A stretch of 18,911 nucleotides of DNA, taken from the NCBI GenBank assembly GCA_026987155.1, contig JALSNG010000018.1, positions 1 through 18,911 on the forward strand. The letters run 5' to 3'. Below are positions 7,901-14,418 of this stretch, in pieces. This DNA is from Thermococcus sp. (GTDB lineage: Archaea; Methanobacteriota_B; Thermococci; Thermococcales; Thermococcaceae). The first letter of the stretch is position 1. Every line of letters starts with the position of its first letter. Under the pieces are notes generated by a model, which saw nothing but the letters and a program-made list of their open reading frames with translations, did not search any database and was not told where the DNA came from. The position numbers were made by a program, and so were the translations under genes.

Positions 7901-8161
7901 GTTGGCTCCAGAGATGAAATTCCCAGTTATTACAACATAGTCAACTTCGGCAACAATGGCCCTCTTTCCCGAGAGCTCCAAAGCCTTTTGGAGATCCATG
8001 GAAATATACTTTACTACGTCGAAAGTTCTTTCGGCTTGGACCCTCTCTCCCTGGGCAGAAAGTATATACGAGGATGCATCCTCATATGTTGCCAGCAGGA
8101 GCAGCAGGGGAATTATCAGCAAAAGTACCGTCGTATTGAGCAGGAAAGCTCTCCTCTTCAT
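4979..8161 (-). CDS. Large pilin-like surface protein with DUF2341 and LamG-like modules
   Basis: A 1060-residue exported protein. It begins MKRRAFLLNTTVLLL, a short basic head and a hydrophobic helix to about residue 25 followed by a polar helix (to about 70), as in archaeal pilin-like proteins, but without an acidic residue at the usual +5/+6 place. Next come two DUF2341-like modules around residues 300-395 and 462-540 (VGYWIEHWDNDRILLWIK, VPFWIEYWNDKGALIWVR), then a concanavalin/LamG-like module about 551-755 starting FFDDFRGASLNTSKW. The C-terminal 300 residues are unassigned and aromatic-rich. Many N-x-S/T sequons suggest surface glycosylation. I chose ATG 8161 for its ATGA overlap with the upstream stop and the GGAGGGAGGGTGG site; an ATG five codons earlier is possible. 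DUF2341 plus LamG modules usually occur in carbohydrate-binding or adhesive proteins. Adhesion is inferred. Confidence 0.8.
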   Translation of the reverse strand: MKRRAFLLNTTVLLLIIPLLLLLATYEDASSYILSAQGERVQAERTFDVVKYISMDLQKALELSGKRAIVAEVDYVVITGNFISGANTTMKDLLLGDHNNPLYASPDVRRIMKNQTLSGWWGNISTLLRKQGYVLRPDVSEIISHADITVAPLDSFHIVIKARLTNITVRDLSGKVIYTGPIPRKGYVYSIITITDLEDPYYAVTTGGRYHRSIQACGYAFPQFTGPFTVANGSGNGTTSAGVFGENFKYNALRIWSTNGSVSITNLTVGGSRVSPQDVILKEGDRGVIVANLTSSGPSWCDGRFEKKVRMTLPPGTPSNSLVLLVFDTASVASSFGSAAHSGSEASLRIYDSSCNPVGYWIEHWDNDRILLWIKTSLTRDYYIYYSGDPSFESRGTIWIFPYYKQNVAVSGGSKKEVPVFTDIPFGSFFLRYALKAESNTTDFDGGISISWPSESAGYLMVNVSYPRAVTDVQIPIYLNSSVARIVNHDSSNRAEIEVYSDSGFTQPVPFWIEYWNDKGALIWVRGNLPGTYYIKYNTGTMTRGNGNEVFLFFDDFRGASLNTSKWNVRMNRGRGRYSVRDGILYLYGDNNRYTLDVWMWSKKTFPYSSYVVGMKVLMKNRPLWMWYITGGSGYGEHVIGQWGRLDEVSLASGMYNYLEWGGSYLKNTWTHVEIAVEDWYDWRGDHYADFITYQNTTGPFTGTWSGNTREVSYYSDYPAESDTAIGLGQFYKGPSEYDFVYVRKYLDLNKLSTEVFEKKGSSVSSFQFLDDNPGHPDITENGNDWLVILSNWSRVVGSGTSTTGYKGVESRYEVRFISGSELTKLGFTYNPNATFSPIESSTRLGGQSSRMFNVSVALDNEGNDAYFSWIVLAPYPYVSYSGGSVVFSPPENRPSTRTANARVYDIQPLVDCLKKWRYFGVYGGLSFFDRLEGNPRPKQGYIDLSRKLQDELGYKYKGEYYPIGLVSFLIPSGEYDPKLANLFSTLGLTPDNTSSADYYFLPHYFSNAVEPKGYPVWGISWGGIPSEDLRAIKFYLDPETARQIFGNAYYRDLLYGYSG

Positions 8162-10329
8162 CCACCCTCCCTCCATACCCTAAGGGTTATTGTTATCGGC
8201 GAGAAAAGCCCCGGAATGTTACCCATGGATACAGTTTCTATCCTCAGACTTGCAGTGGGCTTGAGGTCTATGGGATTGCTCGGGGAACCGTCAAAAGGTG
8301 TCTCGGTCCAGCTCTTAGGGTTGACGTCATTACGGTAATTGAGTTCGTTGAAAAGCCTTAGAACTGCGTCATCCACCGCATACAGGTAGGGCTTTAATTT
8401 GGTTACGTTAATGCTAAGATAAGGTGGGTCACCCACGAGGATGGTGGCTTGTCTCGAACCCCCTCCAAAGGAGTACCAGTAGGTTAGATTGTACCCATTG
8501 TACTCAGGGTACCCCTGAAGAAGGTGGGGGAAAATGTCTCCATAACCAACGTACCCTTGGAGGAAATACTTGATCATTCCACGACTTTCCCCATCACGTA
8601 CTTTAGAATTTCCATCCGTCATTTTAATATCAAAGCTGTTGGTATCCCCAGGAACCATCATCCAGTCATAAAGCCTTGTGTAGGCAACTCTTAGTGCGTA
8701 CCTACCCAGGGGACCTCTGTAAAATCTACCTCCATTCTCATATAGATTTTGGTAAGTATTGTAATCTGCAAAAGAATATCCAACCCACCAATCAGCATAC
8801 CATGGTGTGGCTTTTGGAGGGAGGTAATAATTTACTTGGAGCCCCCTTCCAGTGTAGCTAACCCTTGGATCTCCATAAGGGAAATAAATTGCAAGAGGAA
8901 TACTGTATGGAGTTATCAGAGTCCGAGGGACGTAATCTATCCTAATGTAAGAATCAGGGTATCCGTAGAGAACCCTCTCCCTGACGTTGGTGTCAAGAGT
9001 ACAGTCGATTCCATCACACCTGGCCCCGCTGTATTCCCATCTACCGGTGCGAGAATTGTACTTTGCATCAAAGCCAATGACGAAGTCAAAAACCATTTTA
9101 CTAAGGTTTGCCTTGAACCCTGCATAACAGTCGCTACCACCGCAGAGAACAGAGTCTACGGCACTTTTGATATCAGCATCGTTGAACTCCACGATTCCAT
9201 CTGCGTCGGGCTGCTTGGATGTCAGGAGGACGAGGTTCCCCCCGAGACCGTAGTAGAGATAAACCTTGCTCACCCCCTTGACCTTGAACTTCATGTTTAT
9301 CCCGGTTATATTGCCTGGCACAAACATCTCAAAGAGATAGAAGAACCCGGTGTACTTGGAGTCAACGCTGTAAACCCTCACAATACCCGGATCTTCTATG
9401 GAGGTGGATTTTGATTTATATTTGACGTAGACGGTGGTGCCACTCGCAGAACCTATGCCATCCTGGCCATAACTGTCGGTAGGATTTGTATATACGGTTG
9501 TGAAAACATTTTTTCCCGGTCTCATACAGCTCGTTATGTTCTCATTGATGGTGCTTGCGACCGGACCGTAAATGCATTCGTGTTCGCTGTCCCCCTTGTT
9601 TATCTCAACAGTCTGATGTTCACTCATTCTTCTGACGAACTTGGCATCTGCACTTATTATCTCGGCATCTCCTGGGAGAGTTATCACCCTGGTCAGCTTC
9701 AGAACGTTGTCGTTCCAATCCACATCATACGGACCTGCCAGTACACGGAACCACCCAAAGAGGTCCTCCCTGACGAAAGAGAACCTCGTGAGATACGCCC
9801 TCGCCATGTACCCCCTCGGCGTCTTATTGTATGCATAGCCACTCAGAAGAAGGGTAGCAGGGCTTATATCATTTGCATTCTCGGGCATCGAATTCATCTT
9901 TTGGAGATACGGACTGGTGTAGTTGTTAATGAAGAGTTCATAATCATAACCTTTGAGGGTGTTGTTGAGTAAATAGCCGAGTATTATTTCCGCGTTGTGG
10001 CGGAGTTTAGTCTCATTGTACAACGGCCCCGTGGCCCAGTAGGTTGTAACAATATCAAGGGGACTCATGGTGGGACTCACGAGTGAGGTGTTGAGGATCC
10101 CTTCTTTGGTCCAGTTGGCTATCACCGAAGCGGGAACAAGGTCCGTGAGAGGAACCGTTCTCAACAGTGTTAGGGTATTTTCGGCAACGTATTTATCCTG
10201 CAGTCGGGAGTATGAGGTGTAAACGTTGCCCGTTTGGGACTGAACTGCAGCAATACTCGCCACAAATATCATGACCAGTACGAGGGCAAGCACTGCATCC
10301 AGCGTGAAGATAAAGCCCCTTCTCCTCAT
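8158..10329 (-). CDS. Pilin-like surface protein, 723 residues
   Basis: An exported protein with the N-terminus MRRRGFIFTLDAVLALVLVM: basic head, likely processing after G5, an aspartate six residues on, and a hydrophobic helix to about 29. This is a type IV pilin-like (class III-related) signal. The 690-residue ectodomain is rich in Tyr, Asn-sequons and beta-like stretches, with six cysteines, including the pairs C252/C268, CGGSDC (396-401) and CDGIDC (438-443), that could form disulfides. It ends with ITITLRVWREGG, a closing strand like that of the 602-residue neighbour. Its start overlaps that neighbour's stop (ATGA), and its own stop overlaps the next start. No enzyme motif is seen. It is probably a minor pilin or tip protein of the same structure as its neighbours. 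Confidence 0.8.
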   Translation of the reverse strand: MRRRGFIFTLDAVLALVLVMIFVASIAAVQSQTGNVYTSYSRLQDKYVAENTLTLLRTVPLTDLVPASVIANWTKEGILNTSLVSPTMSPLDIVTTYWATGPLYNETKLRHNAEIILGYLLNNTLKGYDYELFINNYTSPYLQKMNSMPENANDISPATLLLSGYAYNKTPRGYMARAYLTRFSFVREDLFGWFRVLAGPYDVDWNDNVLKLTRVITLPGDAEIISADAKFVRRMSEHQTVEINKGDSEHECIYGPVASTINENITSCMRPGKNVFTTVYTNPTDSYGQDGIGSASGTTVYVKYKSKSTSIEDPGIVRVYSVDSKYTGFFYLFEMFVPGNITGINMKFKVKGVSKVYLYYGLGGNLVLLTSKQPDADGIVEFNDADIKSAVDSVLCGGSDCYAGFKANLSKMVFDFVIGFDAKYNSRTGRWEYSGARCDGIDCTLDTNVRERVLYGYPDSYIRIDYVPRTLITPYSIPLAIYFPYGDPRVSYTGRGLQVNYYLPPKATPWYADWWVGYSFADYNTYQNLYENGGRFYRGPLGRYALRVAYTRLYDWMMVPGDTNSFDIKMTDGNSKVRDGESRGMIKYFLQGYVGYGDIFPHLLQGYPEYNGYNLTYWYSFGGGSRQATILVGDPPYLSINVTKLKPYLYAVDDAVLRLFNELNYRNDVNPKSWTETPFDGSPSNPIDLKPTASLRIETVSMGNIPGLFSPITITLRVWREGG

Positions 10330-12134
10330 CGGTCATCCCACACCCACAATTTTACTGAAAAAGGCTCGGCTCTGGGTTCGAGTAGTCCCCCAATCCCACC
10401 TATGTCCACGAGTTTTACATTGCTGAACGTCAAAGTGTAGAGCCATATCTCCACCGCCTTCCCTCCAGATTCCGGATTAAATGGCGAGAACACGTCATTC
10501 CAGGGAACCAGGACAGAACTTGAATTTCCATGATAGACCCCTAAGAGCCTAACACTCCCGTTGCTCTTCTCCCAGAGGGCAGCTCCAACAGAGTCTCCAA
10601 CCCTCCAAACACCAAGAACTTTGGTGGCGTTGCCATCCATTATGACAAACACTGAGTAACCCGTCTCATTGGGCGTTTCTATTTCAAACAATGAGTAAGG
10701 CGGTACTGGATACATTAGCTTGCCCGAGATTACTCTTTTAATGCCACTTCCCAACAGGACTATTTCGCGGGAATAGTTTCGTATACTTAGAAAGGTCCTC
10801 CTTTCGGCCACTTCCACCCAGGGAGAGTTGGCCCTTGACTCAACGATACTGTTAAAATCCAGATTTGTCGTTATGGTGTCGTTTATTTTTACGATGACCC
10901 TGTAAAATTCAGGAGAAACCTCACTGACATTTCCCATGGAGATCTCCGGAGAGACACTGGTTGGGAATGTATAGTTTGAGGTAACGTTGTTTACCTCAAT
11001 CGGAAGTCCAGAATTCCAGCAGGGGGGCAGGGGCTCCTGCCACGAGGAGGGGATGTATCCGTTAATAGTAACACTCACAGCCTGGGGCTTACTCGATGGA
11101 ATGAGTGTGCCCAACACTATGGAGTTGAAGTCCAAATCCGATACAGGCACCCATGAGGAGCCATTCCAAAGGTACCACGAGGCCTTATTCCAAGGATCAC
11201 CGGTGGCAACGTACCAGGTGCCCATGTATCTGATGTAAAGGTCACCCGGAGACCATCCCGAAATTCCCGTACTTATCGAAAAAGCATTTCCAGGGTCAAA
11301 GAGGGGCCTGTGTTCGGAGTTGCCGAATATGTAAAGGTCCCCCGCAATATTGACGGTTCTTGAACCCTCACCGTAAACCACAAGGGCACCGTTTATGAAC
11401 GCATCGCCTTCCACATGTACAGTCACTGCCCCACGTATTATCCAGTCCCCGTCGATGGCGAGATATGGTTCATCAAGCCCAGAGTTGGGCTCTCTTCTCG
11501 TTGCAGGCGGATAGCGGCCAATGTCATAGGTCACAGAGCCTCTGCCATCCAGGTCCCCCAAGACGCAGAAGGACTGACTATCCACCACGTGCAGGCTCCC
11601 CGTAACGAGGAGGGGATCACATTTTGAGACCGCCGGATAATCCAAATCGTACCGTTCACTACCGGCAACTTGGCAGTCTCCCGGCCATTCCCTAAAGTCC
11701 CCAGCTCCCGTTCCCGAAAGAGAAGGATCCCATGAGTAAGTAACATTAAAGTCCCACTTACCTTTGAGGAACAGCAACTCGAAGTCTTTGTCGCCACACA
11801 TTTTCTCAAGGGAAGATTTGACCGCAGGTACTCCTCTCCCAACGGCCCTCAAAAGAGCCCCAACCTTTTTTTCAGAAACTCCTCCGCTCATGTTGCTCGC
11901 AAGCCCCACAATCCTAACCCGGGAAGGGTCATCAACCCAGTTCTCCGGTTCCCCCGGGCTTTTTGTGAGGACGTCGAGCATGTTATCCGCTATGTTGGCC
12001 CTCTCATACCAGCCCACCATAGAGGTTATCTCGTTCCTCAAACCCTCCGAAGTCGCGGTAACGGTACCGAGCATCAGAACGACGAGCACGAGTGCTATCA
12101 TGGCATCGAGGGAAAAGAGCTGGGCCTTTCTCAT
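10326..12134 (-). CDS. Pilin-like surface protein, 602 residues, with beta-repeat region
   Basis: It begins MRKAQLFSLDAMIALVLVVL: likely cleavage after A4 before Q, an aspartate six residues on, and a hydrophobic helix to about residue 23, as in a family of archaeal pilin-like proteins. Residues about 175-270 (SLHVVDSQ, LAIDGDWIIRGAVTVHVEGDA, TVNIAGDLYIFG) show short repeating strands with small turns, like a bactofilin or right-handed beta-solenoid. The rest is beta-rich with several sequons and ends PFSVKLWVWDDR. Cysteines at 113, 154, 172, 190 and 372 could form disulfides. The start overlaps the preceding gene's stop (ATGA). The function is not recognised; a structural or minor-pilin role is inferred from the signal and the operon. 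Confidence 0.8.
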   Translation of the reverse strand: MRKAQLFSLDAMIALVLVVLMLGTVTATSEGLRNEITSMVGWYERANIADNMLDVLTKSPGEPENWVDDPSRVRIVGLASNMSGGVSEKKVGALLRAVGRGVPAVKSSLEKMCGDKDFELLFLKGKWDFNVTYSWDPSLSGTGAGDFREWPGDCQVAGSERYDLDYPAVSKCDPLLVTGSLHVVDSQSFCVLGDLDGRGSVTYDIGRYPPATRREPNSGLDEPYLAIDGDWIIRGAVTVHVEGDAFINGALVVYGEGSRTVNIAGDLYIFGNSEHRPLFDPGNAFSISTGISGWSPGDLYIRYMGTWYVATGDPWNKASWYLWNGSSWVPVSDLDFNSIVLGTLIPSSKPQAVSVTINGYIPSSWQEPLPPCWNSGLPIEVNNVTSNYTFPTSVSPEISMGNVSEVSPEFYRVIVKINDTITTNLDFNSIVESRANSPWVEVAERRTFLSIRNYSREIVLLGSGIKRVISGKLMYPVPPYSLFEIETPNETGYSVFVIMDGNATKVLGVWRVGDSVGAALWEKSNGSVRLLGVYHGNSSSVLVPWNDVFSPFNPESGGKAVEIWLYTLTFSNVKLVDIGGIGGLLEPRAEPFSVKLWVWDDR

Positions 12135-12613
12135 AGGTTATCACCCACGTTCACAGTGATTGTGAACCTCTTCCCGCCCATGTACAGGTAATCTCCTTCA
12201 CGCCTGACGTTGGGACGTGACGAGATGTACCTCAGGATGTACTCCTTGATCTTGTCCTCCACGACCGAAAGTTGTGTGGGGGTGAATGAAACCCCCGTGC
12301 CGATGTAAACGGTTACGCCAACCTCCCCCCCGTTTTCAACCACATTGATTCCTTTAAAGGAGAAAAAGGCGTAGGAACCGTTGGTGTATGTTAAAACAAC
12401 ATTAAGCGGCTGATGCATGCTGTCAATGACGAACACCCCCTCGTTCAGGTAATCACAGGCAGAGGAAGCGGCATCTCTTACATAGACGTCCATGGTGGAG
12501 ACTGTGGACGATCTGAGGTAGGATGGTACTATGAGGGCTACCCCCGTTAGGATCACCGCGATTATGAACATGGCCTCAACGGCGGTCTGGGCCCTACGGC
12601 GAGAGGACGACAT
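12131..12613 (-). CDS. Class III signal peptide pilin-like protein, about 160 residues
   Basis: The N-terminus MSSSRRRAQTAVEAMFIIAVILTGVALIV has the class III signal: basic head, cleavage between A8 and Q9, glutamate at +5, then about 20 hydrophobic residues. The mature part has about 150 residues and one cysteine (SSACDYL), an alpha-helix-then-beta-sheet plan, and a final strand FTITVNVG. I chose ATG 12613, which has GGAGGGCAGGGTTG before it and overlaps the upstream stop by 20 bases; ATG 12634 is an alternative that adds MRRRAGL. The stop overlaps the start of the next gene. A likely pilin subunit of a filament assembled by an outside ATPase and platform. Confidence 0.8.
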   Translation of the reverse strand: MSSSRRRAQTAVEAMFIIAVILTGVALIVPSYLRSSTVSTMDVYVRDAASSACDYLNEGVFVIDSMHQPLNVVLTYTNGSYAFFSFKGINVVENGGEVGVTVYIGTGVSFTPTQLSVVEDKIKEYILRYISSRPNVRREGDYLYMGGKRFTITVNVGDNL

Positions 12614-13037
12614 CAACCCTGCCCTCCGTCTCATTGTAGATACCCCTTATCCAGAAAGATGTGCCGCTCCCAGCCTGCAGGAGTATCACGCTCTCCTTAT
12701 AGAGGGGGACCTGAAGTTTTTGCTCCACATAATACTCCTTCCCGCCTATTTGGGCAGCTATCTGCACCGAATCGGTCGCATTGTTCAGGCGGACGATAAC
12801 GTAATCTCCATTCTTAAGCTCAAAGGGGATCTCCTTCTTCACCTCAAAGCCGCTTCCGATGGAATATACTTTGGTGACACTGTCCCTCACATCGATAGAG
12901 AACACCTTCAGCTTTGTGGTGACGTCAAACGCCTCGGCCCCGGTCCTCTGGGAGGTCCCAATGTAGACTAAGTTGAGCGTCAGGAGAGCCATTAAAGTGA
13001 CCGCAAAGAGGAAGTCAAGGCTTATTTGTCCCCTCAT
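12594..13037 (-). CDS. Class III signal peptide pilin, 147 residues
   Basis: A small pilin-like protein starting MRGQISLDFLFAVTLMALLTL. The QISLDF box (cleavage after G3, acidic residue at +5) is the hallmark of archaeal class III prepilins cut by an EppA/FlaK-like peptidase. The mature form has about 144 residues: an N-terminal hydrophobic helix followed by a beta domain ending in GRVDVVLSP. I chose ATG 13037, one base after the upstream stop, with GGTGGGTGAG in front; an in-frame GTG at 13046 is possible but overlaps that stop. It has no cysteines. The size fits a major or minor pilin. Confidence 0.85.
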   Translation of the reverse strand: MRGQISLDFLFAVTLMALLTLNLVYIGTSQRTGAEAFDVTTKLKVFSIDVRDSVTKVYSIGSGFEVKKEIPFELKNGDYVIVRLNNATDSVQIAAQIGGKEYYVEQKLQVPLYKESVILLQAGSGTSFWIRGIYNETEGRVDVVLSP

Positions 13038-13038
13038 C

Positions 13039-13743
13039 TCACCCACCGGGGTTTATGTTTATCAAAAGGGCCCCTTTGGCCAAGTCAAACTTCCAGCTGT
13101 CTATCTTGTCCGGATCCCACGTGACAACTATCTTGAGTTCTGATGGAAGCAGTCCAGGATCAAGCTGGATGCCGTACACTTTGTTAAAACCAGGCCTGCA
13201 AGGGTTTAAACCGCGTATCATCCTCTCACCCAGAGGATCCCACGTAGAAATCCCACCCTTTGTCTCGCTGAGGTTACACAGGGTCTTGGGGTAGAGGGAG
13301 TAGCTCCAGAAGACTTCCTTATCTCCCCCGTAGAAAGAAGTGGAGTAATCCGAGTTCCTCGGCAGAACGGTCACGTACGTTCCGTTTCCCGTCTTATCGT
13401 TATCGAAAATGTAATCAGGATTGTAACCGTAGGTTATGAATATGACGGGATCCGAGACTTCGAGTGCCTTTGAAAGCATCTGTGGATCCCTAAGGAAAGT
13501 CAGCTTGACGTAGGCAGTTGCCTTCGCACCCGGTCCCTGGGAGTAGACCTGAGATATCGTGTTGGATATCGCGTTTGCCAAGTTCTTCTCCTCAAGGCTT
13601 ACGCTTATCCTTAGGTTCTCGGTTGAAGGGCTTCCATTGCTGAAGGTCACGTTTCGCACGGAATACAACAGTAATATGAGCATGATTGCAAAGACCATCA
13701 TGAACTCCAGGGAGATCTGACCTTTTTTCACACGCTTTAACAT
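13039..13743 (-). CDS. Class III signal peptide pilin, 234 residues
   Basis: First gene of the pilin unit. MLKRVKKGQISLEFMMVFAIMLILLL gives a basic head, processing between G8 and Q9, glutamate at +5, and a hydrophobic helix to about residue 27. The mature domain is beta-rich with cysteines at 156 and 182 that may pair, and two early N-x-S/T sequons. ATG 13743 follows GGGGGGTAG; the preceding in-frame TTG is less likely. A TATA box lies 43 bases upstream. As the promoter-proximal and best-formed prepilin of the set, it is a candidate main subunit, though its length is more typical of a minor pilin. Confidence 0.85.
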   Translation of the reverse strand: MLKRVKKGQISLEFMMVFAIMLILLLYSVRNVTFSNGSPSTENLRISVSLEEKNLANAISNTISQVYSQGPGAKATAYVKLTFLRDPQMLSKALEVSDPVIFITYGYNPDYIFDNDKTGNGTYVTVLPRNSDYSTSFYGGDKEVFWSYSLYPKTLCNLSETKGGISTWDPLGERMIRGLNPCRPGFNKVYGIQLDPGLLPSELKIVVTWDPDKIDSWKFDLAKGALLININPGG

Positions 13744-13777
13744 CAACTACCCCCCTCTCTGTAATAGAATGTGACGA

Positions 13778-13798
13778 GGAGTATTTAATACTTACTCC
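13778..13798 (-). promoter_or_regulatory. TATA box of the pilin unit inside an inverted repeat
   Basis: Read on the minus strand, GTATTAAATAC (13781-13791) is a TATA box centred about 43 bases before ATG 13743, giving a transcript start near 13760. It is enclosed by GGAGTA/TACTCC arms (13793-13798 and 13778-13783). The upstream gene's TAA stop (13792-13794) overlaps it, so read-through from unit A also remains possible. Confidence 0.6.
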
Positions 13799-14418
13799 AA
13801 ATGTTTTTCGGAATCCACTACCGCCACGAGCTCGGTGCCCCTCTTCTCAACCCTCACTCCAAAATAACCGCCACTGAATATCTTAAACCGATAGTCCTCC
13901 CGAGATAGGCCGTACTTCCCGAGAAGGGACCTGAGTTCATCGATGAAAAACTGCGTCAACTCGTAGTATATTAAATCGAGTCTCTCCCTGCTCGTGTCCC
14001 TAACGAGCAGGAGGAGTGGCGTCACCGCCAATAGGGGAATTATGTAGGGTTTCCCTGTAATAAACGTAATGGCGAGGGCTATCGCAGCCAACACCCCAAA
14101 CAGGACGTAGGCCAGCTTTTCCCTCCTCTTAACCTCCTTGGCCTCCTTAACCTTCTTCTCCCATACCTCAAAAAGAACGGGATTGTAAAAGTCAAACGCA
14201 GTGTGTCGCTTTCCTCTGGCTATCCTCTCCCTTATGAGGTCGTCCCAGTCATCCCGGTAGTAAATGACTTCCCCGTGAAGCTTGGCCCGTTCTGCATCAA
14301 GGGAGGAAATGATTCTGATTATGTCCTCCGCACTCTCCTTTGCTATGTGGGAATAGACAGATTTCTCGTCGAGATCAAGGGCCGCCTCAACGGAATCCCC
14401 CACAGGCCTCCTCATCAT
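13792..14418 (-). CDS. Two-helix membrane protein downstream of CetZ
   Basis: I do not recognise this 208-residue protein. It has a charged soluble N-terminal region (1-100) with an amphipathic, probably coiled-coil stretch about 84-101, two hydrophobic segments at about 102-121 and 124-139 forming a hairpin, and a soluble C-terminal domain (about 142-205) with helix then strands (FKIFSGGYFGVRVEKRG). Both ends are predicted to be on the same side, probably cytoplasmic by the basic residues beside the helices. Its start overlaps the CetZ stop (ATGA) with GGAGGAAATC as ribosome site, so the two are translated together. A membrane anchor or regulator for CetZ is a reasonable inference, not something the sequence shows. 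Confidence 0.75.
   Translation of the reverse strand: MMRRPVGDSVEAALDLDEKSVYSHIAKESAEDIIRIISSLDAERAKLHGEVIYYRDDWDDLIRERIARGKRHTAFDFYNPVLFEVWEKKVKEAKEVKRREKLAYVLFGVLAAIALAITFITGKPYIIPLLAVTPLLLLVRDTSRERLDLIYYELTQFFIDELRSLLGKYGLSREDYRFKIFSGGYFGVRVEKRGTELVAVVDSEKHLE

Noticed and set aside
8749..9414. Open plus-strand frame of about 220 codons opposite the 723-residue surface gene
   Set aside because: It lies wholly antisense to a clearly coding frame with a pilin signal and operon overlaps; its protein is rich in Cys and Pro with no domain, and no promoter or ribosome site fits it.
10845..11140. Repeated LDFNSIV peptide in the 602-residue protein (residues about 335 and 425) as a domain duplication
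   Set aside because: The flanking residues do not align and the codons differ, so a chance match or a short shared strand is more likely.
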